Source: Litorimonas sp964610115 (GTDB taxonomy: Bacteria > Pseudomonadota > Alphaproteobacteria > Caulobacterales > Maricaulaceae). From it: a stretch of 64,000 nt of DNA. A model generated the notes under the pieces. It did not search any database and was not told the DNA's origin. It saw nothing but the letters and a program-made list of their open reading frames with translations. How positions within the stretch are numbered: position 1 is the first letter of the stretch; each line of letters begins with the position of its first letter. A program made the position numbers and the translations under genes. Shown piece after piece: positions 8,806 through 17,787 of the stretch. The DNA is taken from contig CAZSUW010000002.1 in the NCBI GenBank assembly GCA_964610115.1, positions 26,352 to 90,351 on the forward strand, in the 5' to 3' direction.

Positions 8806-10500
8806 GTGGCAATCACCGCATCTAATCCAGTACGCGAAGACAGTAGTCTTTTCGTCATTGCCGTCATGTGTGTCTTAGGGGCCTTTTGGTCCCTCTTTGC
8901 ATGGGCTTTCGGCGCACCAAGTGCGGGTTCGCCGGGCCTCGCCATTCATGGCCCCATCGCTATGGCCTTCTTCCTTGTTGGCGCGATTGCCGCGATTACC
9001 AAGAACTCGGTCGAAGTCAAAAAGGTCGATTACCGAGACTATAATGATGAAATCGTCAAAGCGGGGGTGATCGCTACGATGTTTTGGGGGCTTGCCGGCC
9101 TGCTGGTAGGCGTCATTATCGCCTGCCAGCTTGCCTGGCCAAACGTCTTCTATTTTGACGAGCTTGCCTGGACGAATTTCGGACGCCTGCGTCCGCTTCA
9201 CACCTCTGCGGTGATTTTCGCCTTTGGTGGTAATGCCCTACTCGCGACATCGTTTTATGTGGTGCAACGCACGACACGGACACGCCTTGCGGGCGGCTAT
9301 TGGCCTTGGTTCGTTTTCTGGGGCTATCAGCTTTTTATCGTCCTAGCAGCAACAGGCTATCTGGCCGGGATTACCCAATCCAAAGAATATGCCGAACCCG
9401 AATGGTATGTCGATATTTGGCTAACCATTGTCTGGGTTGCCTACCTAGTGGTCTTCCTGCTCACGCTAGCCCGCCGTAAAGAGCCGCATATTTATGTTGC
9501 GAACTGGTTCTTCTTGGCCTTCATCGTCACCGTTGCGATCCTTCACGTTGTGAACAATCTGGCTCTGCCGACCGGTCTTTATAGCGCGAAGAGCTACTCC
9601 CTTTATGCGGGCGTCCAAGACGCCATGACGCAGTGGTGGTACGGCCACAATGCGGTGGGTTTTTTCCTGACGGCAGGTTTCCTCGCCATCATGTATTACT
9701 TCATTCCGAAGCGAGCAAACCGTCCGGTGTGGAGCTATAAGCTCTCCATCGTCCACTTCTGGTCTGTGATCTTCATCTATATTTGGGCCGGTCCGCACCA
9801 CCTGCACTATACCGCTCTGCCGCAATGGACGCAGACGCTGGGCATGGTGTTCAGCCTGATGCTCTGGATGCCAAGCTGGGGCGGCATGATTAACGGGCTG
9901 ATGACGCTATCCGGCGCGTGGGACAAACTTCGTACGGACCCCGTCCTTCGCATGCTTGTCGTGTCTGTGGCCTTTTACGGCATGGCGACATTTGAGGGCC
10001 CTCTCCTATCGATCCGCTACGTCAACGCCCTGTCTCACTACACGGATTGGGGTATCGGCCACGTCCACTCGGGCGCGCTGGGCTGGAATGGCTTCATCAC
10101 CTTTGGAGCCATCTACTGCCTCGTGCCGTGGCTATGGAAAAAGAAGGAACTCTATTCGCTCAAACTGGTCGAATGGCACTTCTGGCTCGCGACGCTGGGT
10201 ATTGTCTTCTACATCTGCGCCATGTGGGTGTCCGGGATTGGCGAAGGCCTGATGTGGCGCGCTTATAATGAGCTAGGATTCCTGGAATATAGCTTCATCG
10301 AGACCGTTAGCGCCAAGCACATCGCCTATATCGTGCGCGCGGCGGGCGGAGCCCTCTATCTCGGTGGCGCGCTCATCATGTCCTACAATATCTATCAGAC
10401 CATTAAAGGCCGCGGATTGGCTGAAGCGAAAGACGGGATTGAACCGTCCTTGCGTCAACCCATCCTGCCCTCTGGTGGTGTTCTGGGAGCGGCAGAATAA
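8806..10500 (+). CDS. ccoN: cbb3-type cytochrome c oxidase subunit I
   Basis: Catalytic membrane subunit carrying haem b and the haem b3/CuB centre, which reduces oxygen at high affinity. It has about 564 residues and many hydrophobic helices. His-containing family segments are visible: RLRPLHTSAVIFAFGGNAL, QWWYGHNAVGFFLTAGF, WAGPHHLHYTALP and GIGHVHSGALGW. The GTG start at 8806 is preferred because GAGGGG lies 7 nt upstream; a TTG at 8791 would add five residues and has no ribosome site. It overlaps ccoO by one base (TAATG), indicating translational coupling. Confidence 0.97.
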   Translation: MAITASNPVREDSSLFVIAVMCVLGAFWSLFAWAFGAPSAGSPGLAIHGPIAMAFFLVGAIAAITKNSVEVKKVDYRDYNDEIVKAGVIATMFWGLAGLLVGVIIACQLAWPNVFYFDELAWTNFGRLRPLHTSAVIFAFGGNALLATSFYVVQRTTRTRLAGGYWPWFVFWGYQLFIVLAATGYLAGITQSKEYAEPEWYVDIWLTIVWVAYLVVFLLTLARRKEPHIYVANWFFLAFIVTVAILHVVNNLALPTGLYSAKSYSLYAGVQDAMTQWWYGHNAVGFFLTAGFLAIMYYFIPKRANRPVWSYKLSIVHFWSVIFIYIWAGPHHLHYTALPQWTQTLGMVFSLMLWMPSWGGMINGLMTLSGAWDKLRTDPVLRMLVVSVAFYGMATFEGPLLSIRYVNALSHYTDWGIGHVHSGALGWNGFITFGAIYCLVPWLWKKKELYSLKLVEWHFWLATLGIVFYICAMWVSGIGEGLMWRAYNELGFLEYSFIETVSAKHIAYIVRAAGGALYLGGALIMSYNIYQTIKGRGLAEAKDGIEPSLRQPILPSGGVLGAAE

Positions 10501-11237
10501 TGTTCATGGGATTACAAAAATCGCTCGAGCGGAATAGCTTCAAACTGCTGCTCGGCATTATCGCAACGGTCTCTGTCGGCGGTCTCGCTGAAATCGTACC
10601 GCTCTACTATGTCGACACAACGATTGAGGAAGTGGAAGGCATGCGCCCCTACTCCCCGCTCGAGCTCGCCGGGCGCAGCATCTATATCCGTGAAGGTTGC
10701 TATGTCTGCCATTCGCAGATGATCCGCCCTTTGCGCGACGAGGTGGAGCGCTACGGCCATTACAGCCTAGCCGCTGAGTCGATGTATGATCGTCCGTTTC
10801 AATGGGGATCAAAACGGACGGGCCCAGACCTAGCACGGGTTGGCGGCAAATATTCCGACGAGTGGCATAAGTTACATCTGGAAGACCCACGCGCCGTTGT
10901 GCCTGAGAGTATCATGCCGCCCTACAAGTTCCTGAGCGAAACTAAGCTGGTTTACATGAATATCGCGGACGATCTGAAAGCGAATAAAGCCCTCGGCGTT
11001 CCCTATACAGACGAGATGATCGAAATGGCGGAAGCCGACATTAAAACGCAACTCGACGAATTTGCGGATGATTATGACGGCTTCATTGCCCGTTACCCCA
11101 AGGCTGTGGTGCGTGAGTTTGACGGCAATGCGCGCGAGATCACAGAGATGGATGCGCTGATCGCCTACCTTCAAATGCTCGGCACGCTGGTCGAGTTCGA
11201 AGACTATGATCCGTTAGATCGGGAGAATGTCCGATGA
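10500..11237 (+). CDS. ccoO: cbb3-type oxidase monohaem cytochrome c subunit
   Basis: A 245-residue membrane-anchored cytochrome c that passes electrons into CcoN. It has an N-terminal transmembrane anchor (about residues 14-32), the haem site CYVCH at residues 67-71, and a Met axial ligand candidate in ESIMPPYKFL. It overlaps ccoN by 1 nt and ccoQ by 4 nt. Haem attachment needs the Ccm system, part of which is encoded at 28-32 kb. Confidence 0.97.
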   Translation: MFMGLQKSLERNSFKLLLGIIATVSVGGLAEIVPLYYVDTTIEEVEGMRPYSPLELAGRSIYIREGCYVCHSQMIRPLRDEVERYGHYSLAAESMYDRPFQWGSKRTGPDLARVGGKYSDEWHKLHLEDPRAVVPESIMPPYKFLSETKLVYMNIADDLKANKALGVPYTDEMIEMAEADIKTQLDEFADDYDGFIARYPKAVVREFDGNAREITEMDALIAYLQMLGTLVEFEDYDPLDRENVR

Positions 11238-11410
11238 GTTATGATAGCGTTGCGCATTTCGTAAAGCTCGGCGGGACTGTCGCGTTTTTCACCCTTTTTC
11301 TCGGCGTCCTACTCTACACGTTTTGGCCGGGTAATCAGGAGCGCTTTAAGCGCGCCGCCCATCGTCCGTTAGAAGATGAAAGCCCTATTGCTGAGGAGGC
11401 CTCAGAATGA
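11234..11410 (+). CDS. ccoQ: cbb3-type oxidase small subunit CcoQ
   Basis: A 58-residue single-helix membrane protein, starting MSYDSVAHFVKLGG, with the helix around GTVAFFTLFLGVLLYTFW and a short acidic cytoplasmic tail. It overlaps ccoO (ATGA) and ccoP (ATGA) by 4 nt each. Length, position and the W-P turn after the helix fit CcoQ/FixQ, which stabilises the oxidase. Confidence 0.9.
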   Translation: MSYDSVAHFVKLGGTVAFFTLFLGVLLYTFWPGNQERFKRAAHRPLEDESPIAEEASE

Positions 11411-12315
11411 GCGACCAACCCCAACAGGACAGCGTCACTGGTGAATTCACGACAGGCCATGAATGGGACGGGATTGAGGAGCTAAACACGCCCATGCCGC
11501 GATGGTGGTTATGGATTTTCTACGCCACGATCATCTTTTCCATTGGCTATTGCATTGCCATGCCAGCCATCCCCCTTTTGAAGCAAGCCACGCCAGGCGT
11601 TCTGGGTGAATTTGCCCGCGAAGATGTTATGGCCGACATGGCCGCACTTAAAGCTGAGCGTGAAGAGTTCGCTGTCAGACTTGACGGCGCGAGCCTTGAA
11701 GACATTCGCGCCGATGACGAATTGTTTCGTTTTGCCATGGCATCCGGAAAATCGGCCTTTGGCGATAATTGCGCGACATGTCACGGCAGCGGCGCGCAGG
11801 GCTTTCCCGGCTATCCCAATTTGAACGATGATGTCTGGCTTTGGGGCGGGAGCTTCGAAGAAATCCGCAATTCGATCCGCGTTGGCATTCGGTCCACTCA
11901 CAGCGAAACCCGAATGAGCCTGATGCAAGCCTATGGGCGTGATGGCTTCCTCACCCGCGATGAAATCCGCGATGTGGCCGAATACATCACGTCAATTTCT
12001 GGCGGCGAGGGCGATGCGAAGCGTGTACCCGCCGGCGCCGCTATATACGCCGAGAATTGCGTCAGCTGTCATGGTGAAACCGGTCTTGGCGATCGTAGCC
12101 AAGGCGTGCCGAACCTCACGGATCAAGAATGGCTCTATGGCGGCGACATTGAAAGCCTTGTCGCCACGCTTTACGGCGGTCGCGCTGGTGTTATGCCACA
12201 ATGGGAAGAGCGGCTTGATGCGCATACCATAACGGCTCTGGCGCTATATGTGCATGCCCTCGGTGGTGGGGAGACCTCTTTGCCGACCTCGGGCGATACA
12301 GAGAGCCTCGATTAG
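11407..12315 (+). CDS. ccoP: cbb3-type oxidase dihaem cytochrome c subunit
   Basis: A 302-residue subunit with an N-terminal membrane anchor (about residues 33-57) and two c-type haem sites, CATCH at 122-126 and CVSCH at 218-222. It is the entry point for electrons from soluble cytochrome c. It is the last gene of the structural operon; ccoG starts 17 bp downstream, so ccoNOQP and ccoGHIS are probably one transcript. Confidence 0.97.
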   Translation: MSDQPQQDSVTGEFTTGHEWDGIEELNTPMPRWWLWIFYATIIFSIGYCIAMPAIPLLKQATPGVLGEFAREDVMADMAALKAEREEFAVRLDGASLEDIRADDELFRFAMASGKSAFGDNCATCHGSGAQGFPGYPNLNDDVWLWGGSFEEIRNSIRVGIRSTHSETRMSLMQAYGRDGFLTRDEIRDVAEYITSISGGEGDAKRVPAGAAIYAENCVSCHGETGLGDRSQGVPNLTDQEWLYGGDIESLVATLYGGRAGVMPQWEERLDAHTITALALYVHALGGGETSLPTSGDTESLD

Positions 12316-12332
12316 AGGCTTTTGAGCGGACA

Positions 12333-13829
12333 ATGACCGAGCTTAATATCGCGCGGCCTTTGGTGGCCCCGAATGTGGAGCAATCCCGCGCGGTCGCCAG
12401 TTCGCCATCCACACCGCGCAGCCTCTATGTTAAACGGGAAAAACTCTACCCTAAGGCCGTAAAGGGCGTCTATCGTCGTTTAAAGTGGATCGCCTTGTTC
12501 GTCCTTTTGGGCATTTACTACATCGTGCCCTGGCTGCGTTGGGAACGCGGCGTCGGTCAGCCCGATCAAGCGGTTCTGATCGATTTTGAAAATGCGCGCT
12601 TTTACTTCTTCTTTATCGAGATCTGGCCGCAGGAAGTCTATTACATCACAGGGCTTTTAATCCTGGCTGCCTTAGGGCTTTTCCTGGCGACATCTCTATT
12701 CGGTCGTGTGTGGTGTGGTTTTGCCTGCCCGCAGACAATCTGGACTGATCTCTTCATCGCTGTTGAACGGTTTTTCGAAGGGGACCGAAATGCCCGTATG
12801 CGGCGGGATAAAAAACCTTGGTCGTTTGACAAGCTCTGGCGAAAATCCGCAAAACATGTCACGTGGATAATCGTGGCCGCTGCTACGGGTGGCGCGTGGA
12901 TATTGTATTTCCATGACGCCCCGACGATTGCGCGGGATTTCCTGACAGGTCACGCGCCAACGACGTCCTATGTCTTTGCTGCGCTCCTCACCTTTACCAC
13001 CTATTGGCTCGCTGGGCATATGCGCGAGCAGGTTTGCACTTATATGTGCCCTTGGCCACGTATTCAGGCGGCGCTGATCGATGATGAAGCGCTAAACGTG
13101 ACCTATCGTTATGATCGCGGCGAACCACGCGGCTCTTTAAAAAAATCAGCGGCCTTTGCCAAAAAAGGCGACTGTATCGATTGTCGCCAATGTATCGCCG
13201 TCTGCCCCGTTGGGATTGATATTCGTAACGGTCCGCAACTGGAATGTATTGGCTGCGGCCTGTGCATCGATGCCTGTAACGCTGTAATGGATAAGGTTGA
13301 GCGGCCCAAATGGTTAATCGCTTTTGACACAGATAAGAACGTACAGCGGCGATTGGCGGGCGAAGCCCCTAAATATCGCCTTATTCGAGCGCGCACAATC
13401 AGCTATGCGCTGATCATTGCGGCCATTGCCGCTTTCATGCTGGGCGCTTTGGCCAACCGGAGCGAGTTAGACTTAAGCGTCACCCGCGACCGGAATCCGA
13501 ACTTTGTGCGCCTGTCTGATGGTGGCGTACGCAACGGCTACACGCTTAAAGTTCTCAACAAGGCCAGCGAACCGCGGCAAATGATTGTCAGCTTTGTCGG
13601 CCTAGCTGAGGAGGCTATGCCGGCCTTATCCATGGCCGGTCGGCCAGACATGACCGAAATGCGGATTGATGTGCCGATTGATGACACGCGGGATTTCAAA
13701 ATCTATCTCGCCGTCGATAATCCCGGTCTGCTGAATACCCGGACTGATTTTTTCTTCCAAGTACGCGACCTCGAAACAGACGAGACTTCTCAAGAGCGCG
13801 CTGTCTTTATTAGCGGAGATTCAAAATGA
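12333..13829 (+). CDS. ccoG: cbb3 oxidase maturation polyferredoxin
   Basis: A 498-residue membrane iron-sulphur protein of the CcoG/FixG/RdxA family, implicated in cupric copper reduction during cbb3 assembly. Transmembrane segments near residues 46-65, 104-125 and 350-370 surround cysteine motifs CGFACP, CTYMCPW, CIDCRQCIAVCPVGID and CIGCGLCIDAC, the last two being ferredoxin-type 4Fe-4S sites. The C-terminus is an Ig-like periplasmic domain. It overlaps ccoH by 4 nt. Confidence 0.95.
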   Translation: MTELNIARPLVAPNVEQSRAVASSPSTPRSLYVKREKLYPKAVKGVYRRLKWIALFVLLGIYYIVPWLRWERGVGQPDQAVLIDFENARFYFFFIEIWPQEVYYITGLLILAALGLFLATSLFGRVWCGFACPQTIWTDLFIAVERFFEGDRNARMRRDKKPWSFDKLWRKSAKHVTWIIVAAATGGAWILYFHDAPTIARDFLTGHAPTTSYVFAALLTFTTYWLAGHMREQVCTYMCPWPRIQAALIDDEALNVTYRYDRGEPRGSLKKSAAFAKKGDCIDCRQCIAVCPVGIDIRNGPQLECIGCGLCIDACNAVMDKVERPKWLIAFDTDKNVQRRLAGEAPKYRLIRARTISYALIIAAIAAFMLGALANRSELDLSVTRDRNPNFVRLSDGGVRNGYTLKVLNKASEPRQMIVSFVGLAEEAMPALSMAGRPDMTEMRIDVPIDDTRDFKIYLAVDNPGLLNTRTDFFFQVRDLETDETSQERAVFISGDSK

Positions 13830-14311
13830 ACCCCGACATGCAGAACTCAGGAACAAAGACGACATGGAAACTCAAAGGCCGACATGTCCTCGCGGCTGTT
13901 GTCGGGTTTTTCGGCTTTCTGATTGTCGCCAATGCCGCGTTCATCAATATGGCAGTCAGCACCCATCGCGGTGAGGATGTACGGAAATCCTATCGACAAG
14001 GATTAGAGTATAACGCTCAAATTGCGCGTCGCGCGGCTCAAGTTGACCTCGGCTGGGTGATTGATCTGGACTATGGCGAGAAACAATCTGTCATTACTAT
14101 CACCAACGCAGAAGGCGAAACAATAAAGGGGCTGGAAATCATTGGCACGCTCCGCCACCCCGTAGACCGCAATCGGGATGAACCCCTACTTTTCGAAGAG
14201 ACACGCGCTGGCGTTTATATTGCCCCCCTGCCCGAGGTGGAGGGTCGCTGGAACCTCCGCGCCGAAGCCCTCGACGCACCGATGACATTGCAATCCGAGA
14301 TTCGCCTCTAG
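13826..14311 (+). CDS. ccoH: cbb3 oxidase assembly protein CcoH (FixH family)
   Basis: A 161-residue protein with one transmembrane helix (about residues 19-38) and a periplasmic beta-rich FixH domain. It stabilises early CcoN-containing intermediates in other species. It is coupled to ccoG by ATGA overlap, and ccoI begins at the very next base after its stop. Confidence 0.9.
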   Translation: MNPDMQNSGTKTTWKLKGRHVLAAVVGFFGFLIVANAAFINMAVSTHRGEDVRKSYRQGLEYNAQIARRAAQVDLGWVIDLDYGEKQSVITITNAEGETIKGLEIIGTLRHPVDRNRDEPLLFEETRAGVYIAPLPEVEGRWNLRAEALDAPMTLQSEIRL

Positions 14312-16555
14312 GTGGATACGTCATTCGACATCGCCGCCAATGAAGGCTGTCCGTCTGGTTTGGCCCTGCCGTCATCCTATGAAGATCCCGGCAGCGCGGT
14401 GCAGGATGTTCGCGACCATGTATTGTTTTTAGGCGAAGGACGGTTCTGCTTGGAACTTGTCGTCCGCGGCGCAAAATGCGGCGGCTGTCTTTCCAAAATC
14501 GAAACCGGCTTGCGCGGGATAGATGGTGTCGAAAGCGCACGGATGAACCTGTCCACCGCTCGGATAAAAACGACTTGGAGAGGGTCGCCAGACATTGCCG
14601 CTCACATAACGCAAACGCTTAGCGATCTTGGCTATGCCGCAACTCCGTTTTTTGAAGATGGCGATCAAGTCGAACGCAAGACCGAACAGTCCCGACTGCT
14701 CAGAGCCATGGCCGTAGCCGCCTTCGCGACAATGAACGTGATGATGCTATCCGTTGCAGTCTGGTCTGGCGGGGAGGATATGGCCAGCTCGACCCGCACA
14801 ATGTTGCATTGGATTTCGGCATTCATCGCCCTGCCGGTTATTGCATTTTCTGGTCAGACATTCTTCCGCTCCGCCCTTGTCGCATTAAAGTCCCGAGCGG
14901 CGAATATGGACGTGCCGATTTCCTTGGCGCTCTTATTGGCCTGTGGGCTTAGCGTGCATGAAACAATCGCCGGTTATCCTGACACCTATTTTGACGCCGC
15001 GCTGATGCTGACCTTCCTCCTGCTGATTGGTCGGTATCTGGATGCGCGATTGAAAGCCCGCGCCGGCGACGCCGCCCACCGCTTAGCTACATTGGAAGCG
15101 CCAAGCGCCTTGCTGATCGAAGGGGATGGACAGCCACGAACTTTGCCAAGCCGCGACCTTCAGCCCGGTGACCTGATCCTGATTCCAGCGGGTCAACGCA
15201 TTCCAGCGGACTGCGTCATTGAACAGGGTCGCACGACTATTGATGCCCACATTGCCACGGGGGAAAGCCTGCCTATCAAAGCGGACATTGGCACCACACT
15301 TTATTCGGGCTCGTTGAATATAGGGCACCCCATCGAAGCCAGAGTGATGTCAGCAGCCAGCAATTCTTTCCTGTCTGAGGTCCGCGATATGGTCGAGTTT
15401 GGTTTGCAAGAGCGTAGCCATTATTCGCGTCTCGCAGATCGGGTTGCTCGCGCTTATGTGCCTGTCGTCCATACGCTCGCTTTATTAACAGGTTTGGGGT
15501 GGTGGCTTTTCAGCGGGGACATTCGGACCGCGCTTCTCAATGCCATGGCCGTTTTGATTATCACCTGTCCGTGCGCCTTGGGCCTCGCCATTCCTGCCGT
15601 ACAGATCGTTACGACCGGGCGACTATTTGCCAAAGGTATCATCGTCAAAAGTGGAGATGCATTAGAACGGCTGGCCATGATCACCCATGCGGTTTTTGAT
15701 AAGACCGGGACATTGACCGAGGGTAAAATGGTCTTGGCCCACAAAAAAACGATACCCGCAGACGCACTCACAGCCGCCGCCAGTCTCGCTGATGCTTCCA
15801 GACACCCAATCGCCCGTGCCGTTGCAACCGCGACAACTAACCGTGTCAATATTATAGATCGTCAAGAACATGTTGGCGAGGGGCTCTATGGCCGATTGTC
15901 GGATGGACGCGGACTTCGCTTAGGCTCTGCCGCTTGGGTGTACGCTGACCTATCATGTGACCCAAAAATGGATTTGTCTGGCACGTGGGTTCACCTTGAA
16001 GGAGGCTCGCCTTATCGTCTGAGATTTGAGGAATCGATCCGCGATGGTGCCGCCAAGACTCTGGCGGATTTGAAACGACTTGGTGTGTCTTCCGAAATCC
16101 TGTCAGGGGACACAGAAAGTAAAACCGCAGATATTGGAAGGGCCTTAGGTGCAAGCGCGAAAGGCGGCGTCCTGCCGCGTGGAAAACATGCCGCTATTAA
16201 GGAGGTCCAATCCGAAACACATCGCATTTTAATGGTCGGCGATGGCATTAATGATGCCCCTGCCCTGGCGGCGGCCGACGCCTCTATAGCGCTGGCCTCC
16301 GCAAGTGATATTTCCAGGGCCGCAGCAGACATGATTATCTTGGATGACCGGATTGAAGCTGTGGCCGAGAGCGTCCACATGGCACAAACAGCAAGGCGTA
16401 GAATTCGCGAAAACCTGTCTCTGGCGATCCTTTATAATTTCTGCGCCATTCCTTTGGCGATAGCCGGTCTTGTAAATCCGCTCATTGCCGCCGTCGCAAT
16501 GTCGGGTTCATCTTTGCTTGTAACCGCGAATGCCCTACGTATGGCGCGGTTATGA
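14312..16555 (+). CDS. ccoI: P1B-type copper-transporting ATPase CcoI (FixI)
   Basis: A 747-residue heavy-metal ATPase that supplies copper for the CuB centre of the oxidase. In order: a Cys-rich leader, an HMA domain with CGGC (Cys56/Cys59), membrane helices, the TGES actuator loop, the CPC ion site in TCPCALGLA, the phosphorylation site DKTGTLT and the hinge GDGINDAPAL. The start is GTG, directly abutting the ccoH stop. The last four bases overlap ccoS. Confidence 0.96.
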   Translation: MDTSFDIAANEGCPSGLALPSSYEDPGSAVQDVRDHVLFLGEGRFCLELVVRGAKCGGCLSKIETGLRGIDGVESARMNLSTARIKTTWRGSPDIAAHITQTLSDLGYAATPFFEDGDQVERKTEQSRLLRAMAVAAFATMNVMMLSVAVWSGGEDMASSTRTMLHWISAFIALPVIAFSGQTFFRSALVALKSRAANMDVPISLALLLACGLSVHETIAGYPDTYFDAALMLTFLLLIGRYLDARLKARAGDAAHRLATLEAPSALLIEGDGQPRTLPSRDLQPGDLILIPAGQRIPADCVIEQGRTTIDAHIATGESLPIKADIGTTLYSGSLNIGHPIEARVMSAASNSFLSEVRDMVEFGLQERSHYSRLADRVARAYVPVVHTLALLTGLGWWLFSGDIRTALLNAMAVLIITCPCALGLAIPAVQIVTTGRLFAKGIIVKSGDALERLAMITHAVFDKTGTLTEGKMVLAHKKTIPADALTAAASLADASRHPIARAVATATTNRVNIIDRQEHVGEGLYGRLSDGRGLRLGSAAWVYADLSCDPKMDLSGTWVHLEGGSPYRLRFEESIRDGAAKTLADLKRLGVSSEILSGDTESKTADIGRALGASAKGGVLPRGKHAAIKEVQSETHRILMVGDGINDAPALAAADASIALASASDISRAAADMIILDDRIEAVAESVHMAQTARRRIRENLSLAILYNFCAIPLAIAGLVNPLIAAVAMSGSSLLVTANALRMARL

Positions 16556-16701
16556 GCGCTATACTCTATCTCATCCCGATTGCATTGATTTTGGGATCAG
16601 CGGCTTTGGCGGCTTTTTTGTGGGCGATGAAGTCCGGTCAATTTGACGATCCCGACGGGGACGCGCACCGGATACTCAACGACGACGATAAACCGCTTTA
16701 A
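16552..16701 (+). CDS. ccoS: cbb3 oxidase maturation protein CcoS
   Basis: A 49-residue protein, MSAILYLIPIALILGS..., with one transmembrane helix followed by the typical GQFDDPDGDAHRIL segment of CcoS/FixS. It overlaps ccoI by 4 nt. In Rhodobacter CcoS is required for cofactor insertion. Its last bases overlap the convergent small gene at 16698. Confidence 0.95.
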   Translation: MSAILYLIPIALILGSAALAAFLWAMKSGQFDDPDGDAHRILNDDDKPL

Positions 16702-16949
16702 GGCTTCTTTTTGGCTAGACTTTTTATGTCCGCCTTACGCGCCTGAGAACAGAAGACATGACAGGCCATATGCTGTCGCTCTGGCTCTTCATTCGGATCA
16801 GTCGGTAGGTCTAAGAAGATGGTGTTTCCAAAACACGTCGTAATCGCCAAACGCGCATTTGACGACATCGCGGACATGGGCATCACTGAGGAGCCCAAAA
16901 AGGCCGCTAAAGAGGCAATTAGCGCAATCTGTCGAAGGTAGAGACGCAT
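16698..16949 (-). CDS. Small secreted protein with a CHVFC motif, FNR-boxed
   Basis: An 83-residue protein with an N-terminal signal sequence (about residues 1-27, ending near PMSAMSS). It has a single Cys39 and then HMACHVFC at residues 60-67, a His/Met/Cys cluster that resembles a metal site and recalls DUF2946-type periplasmic proteins, followed by a basic tail. It runs against the cco operon and overlaps ccoS by 4 bp at the 3' ends. A near-consensus FNR/FixK box ends 33 bp before its start, so it is probably made with the oxidase. A role in copper handling for cbb3 is an inference from motif and position only. Confidence 0.65.
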   Translation of the reverse strand: MRLYLRQIALIASLAAFLGSSVMPMSAMSSNARLAITTCFGNTIFLDLPTDPNEEPERQHMACHVFCSQARKADIKSLAKKKP

Positions 16950-16982
16950 AAGCTACACCTGTGGCGTTCTCTGGTCGTGCGC

Positions 16983-16996
16983 TTGACCCGGATCAA
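16983..16996. promoter_or_regulatory. FNR/FixK box of the small secreted protein gene
   Basis: TTGAC-CCGG-ATCAA matches TTGAT-N4-ATCAA at 9 of 10 positions. Its only downstream start is that of the 83-residue gene on the minus strand, 33 bp away; on the other side lies the 3' end of fixK. Confidence 0.8.
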
Positions 16997-17068
16997 GTTT
17001 CGGGCAGATGGCCTGATGCCCTTAAAATACATTCCTCCCGGCTTGTATCCTGTCGCAATCTATTCGTC

Positions 17069-17716
17069 TTAAGATAATGCCCCTGCCTCACGGCAGAGCT
17101 CATTATAAGATGTGATCGTGATCGTCCGCCTATTGGGGACTTGAACAACTCCGGTGTCCTTCAAAGCCGTAACGCGACGGCTCACTGTCTCAATCGACAT
17201 GCCGAGAAAGTCTGCAATATCAAGCCGGCTCATGGGCAGTTTCACATCGAAACTTTCCCCTTCACAGCCTTGTTTCTTTGCTAGCATGACGAAGAAGGCT
17301 GCTATTTTCTGACCTGCGCTTTTTTTCGTCAATGTTGTGATCATACGCTGCGCCGCGTCGAGTTGATCGCACGTTGTCTGGTAGAGCATTTTCTGAAGAT
17401 CAATGTCTTCTCGAACATCAGCCAATGTCAATCGGGCCACAGAAGCCGTCGTGACACAAACAGCATTGTCCGAATAAGTTTCAGCAGAGGACATGCCGAA
17501 AAGCTCACCCGACGTAAAGAAACCCGAAATTTGACGAGAGCTGTCTTCGAGCAAACGAAAGACCATGACGACGCCGCTATTAACGTAGAAAAACCCGTCA
17601 ACCGTATCGCCTTGATGATAAACCGCGCTCCGCGCAGGCAATAAGCGCCCTCGCTTTCGCGCCAGATTAACATGATCGATCGCATTGGATTGTCGAGGCC
17701 GGGTTAAGGTCAGCAT
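17069..17716 (-). CDS. fixK: Crp/Fnr-family regulator, FixK-like
   Basis: A 215-residue regulator with a cyclic-nucleotide-type beta-roll (residues about 25-110), a dimer helix and a C-terminal winged helix. The recognition helix contains ETVSRR, whose E..SR pattern reads TTGAT-type half sites. The N-terminal cysteine cluster that holds the Fe-S centre in true FNR is absent, so oxygen sensing must come from upstream FixLJ; this makes it FixK rather than FnrL. The ATG has a strong AAGGAGG site. It is the last gene of the fixL-fixJ-fixT-fixK row and is the likely reader of the boxes at 7229, 8732, 16983 and 18198. Confidence 0.88.
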   Translation of the reverse strand: MLTLTRPRQSNAIDHVNLARKRGRLLPARSAVYHQGDTVDGFFYVNSGVVMVFRLLEDSSRQISGFFTSGELFGMSSAETYSDNAVCVTTASVARLTLADVREDIDLQKMLYQTTCDQLDAAQRMITTLTKKSAGQKIAAFFVMLAKKQGCEGESFDVKLPMSRLDIADFLGMSIETVSRRVTALKDTGVVQVPNRRTITITSYNELCREAGALS

Positions 17717-17754
17717 GGCATCCTCCTTGCCATACCCTCTGTCATCTTCAGGCC

Positions 17755-17773
17755 TGATGCGAAATTCGCATCA
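17755..17773. promoter_or_regulatory. 19-bp perfect palindrome in the fixK promoter region
   Basis: TGATGCGAAATTCGCATCA has two perfect 9-bp arms around one base. It lies 38 bp upstream of the fixK start, inside the 71-bp gap to the fixT candidate. It does not match the FNR box, so it points to another regulator or to an mRNA hairpin. Confidence 0.5.
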
Positions 17774-17777
17774 TTAC

Positions 17778-17785
17778 CTACGTAA
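17778..17785. promoter_or_regulatory. Possible FixJ-binding element
   Basis: CTACGTAA, upstream of fixK, resembles the reverse of the GTAMGTAG element described for FixJ sites (7 of 8 positions). A second CTACG follows at 17789. The expected function, FixJ activation of fixK, fits the position, but an 8-mer is weak evidence. Confidence 0.35.
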
Positions 17786-17787
17786 AA

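Noticed and set aside
17069..17716. Oxygen-sensing FNR with Fe-S cluster
   Set aside because: The N-terminal cysteine cluster is missing, so the protein is treated as FixK-like.
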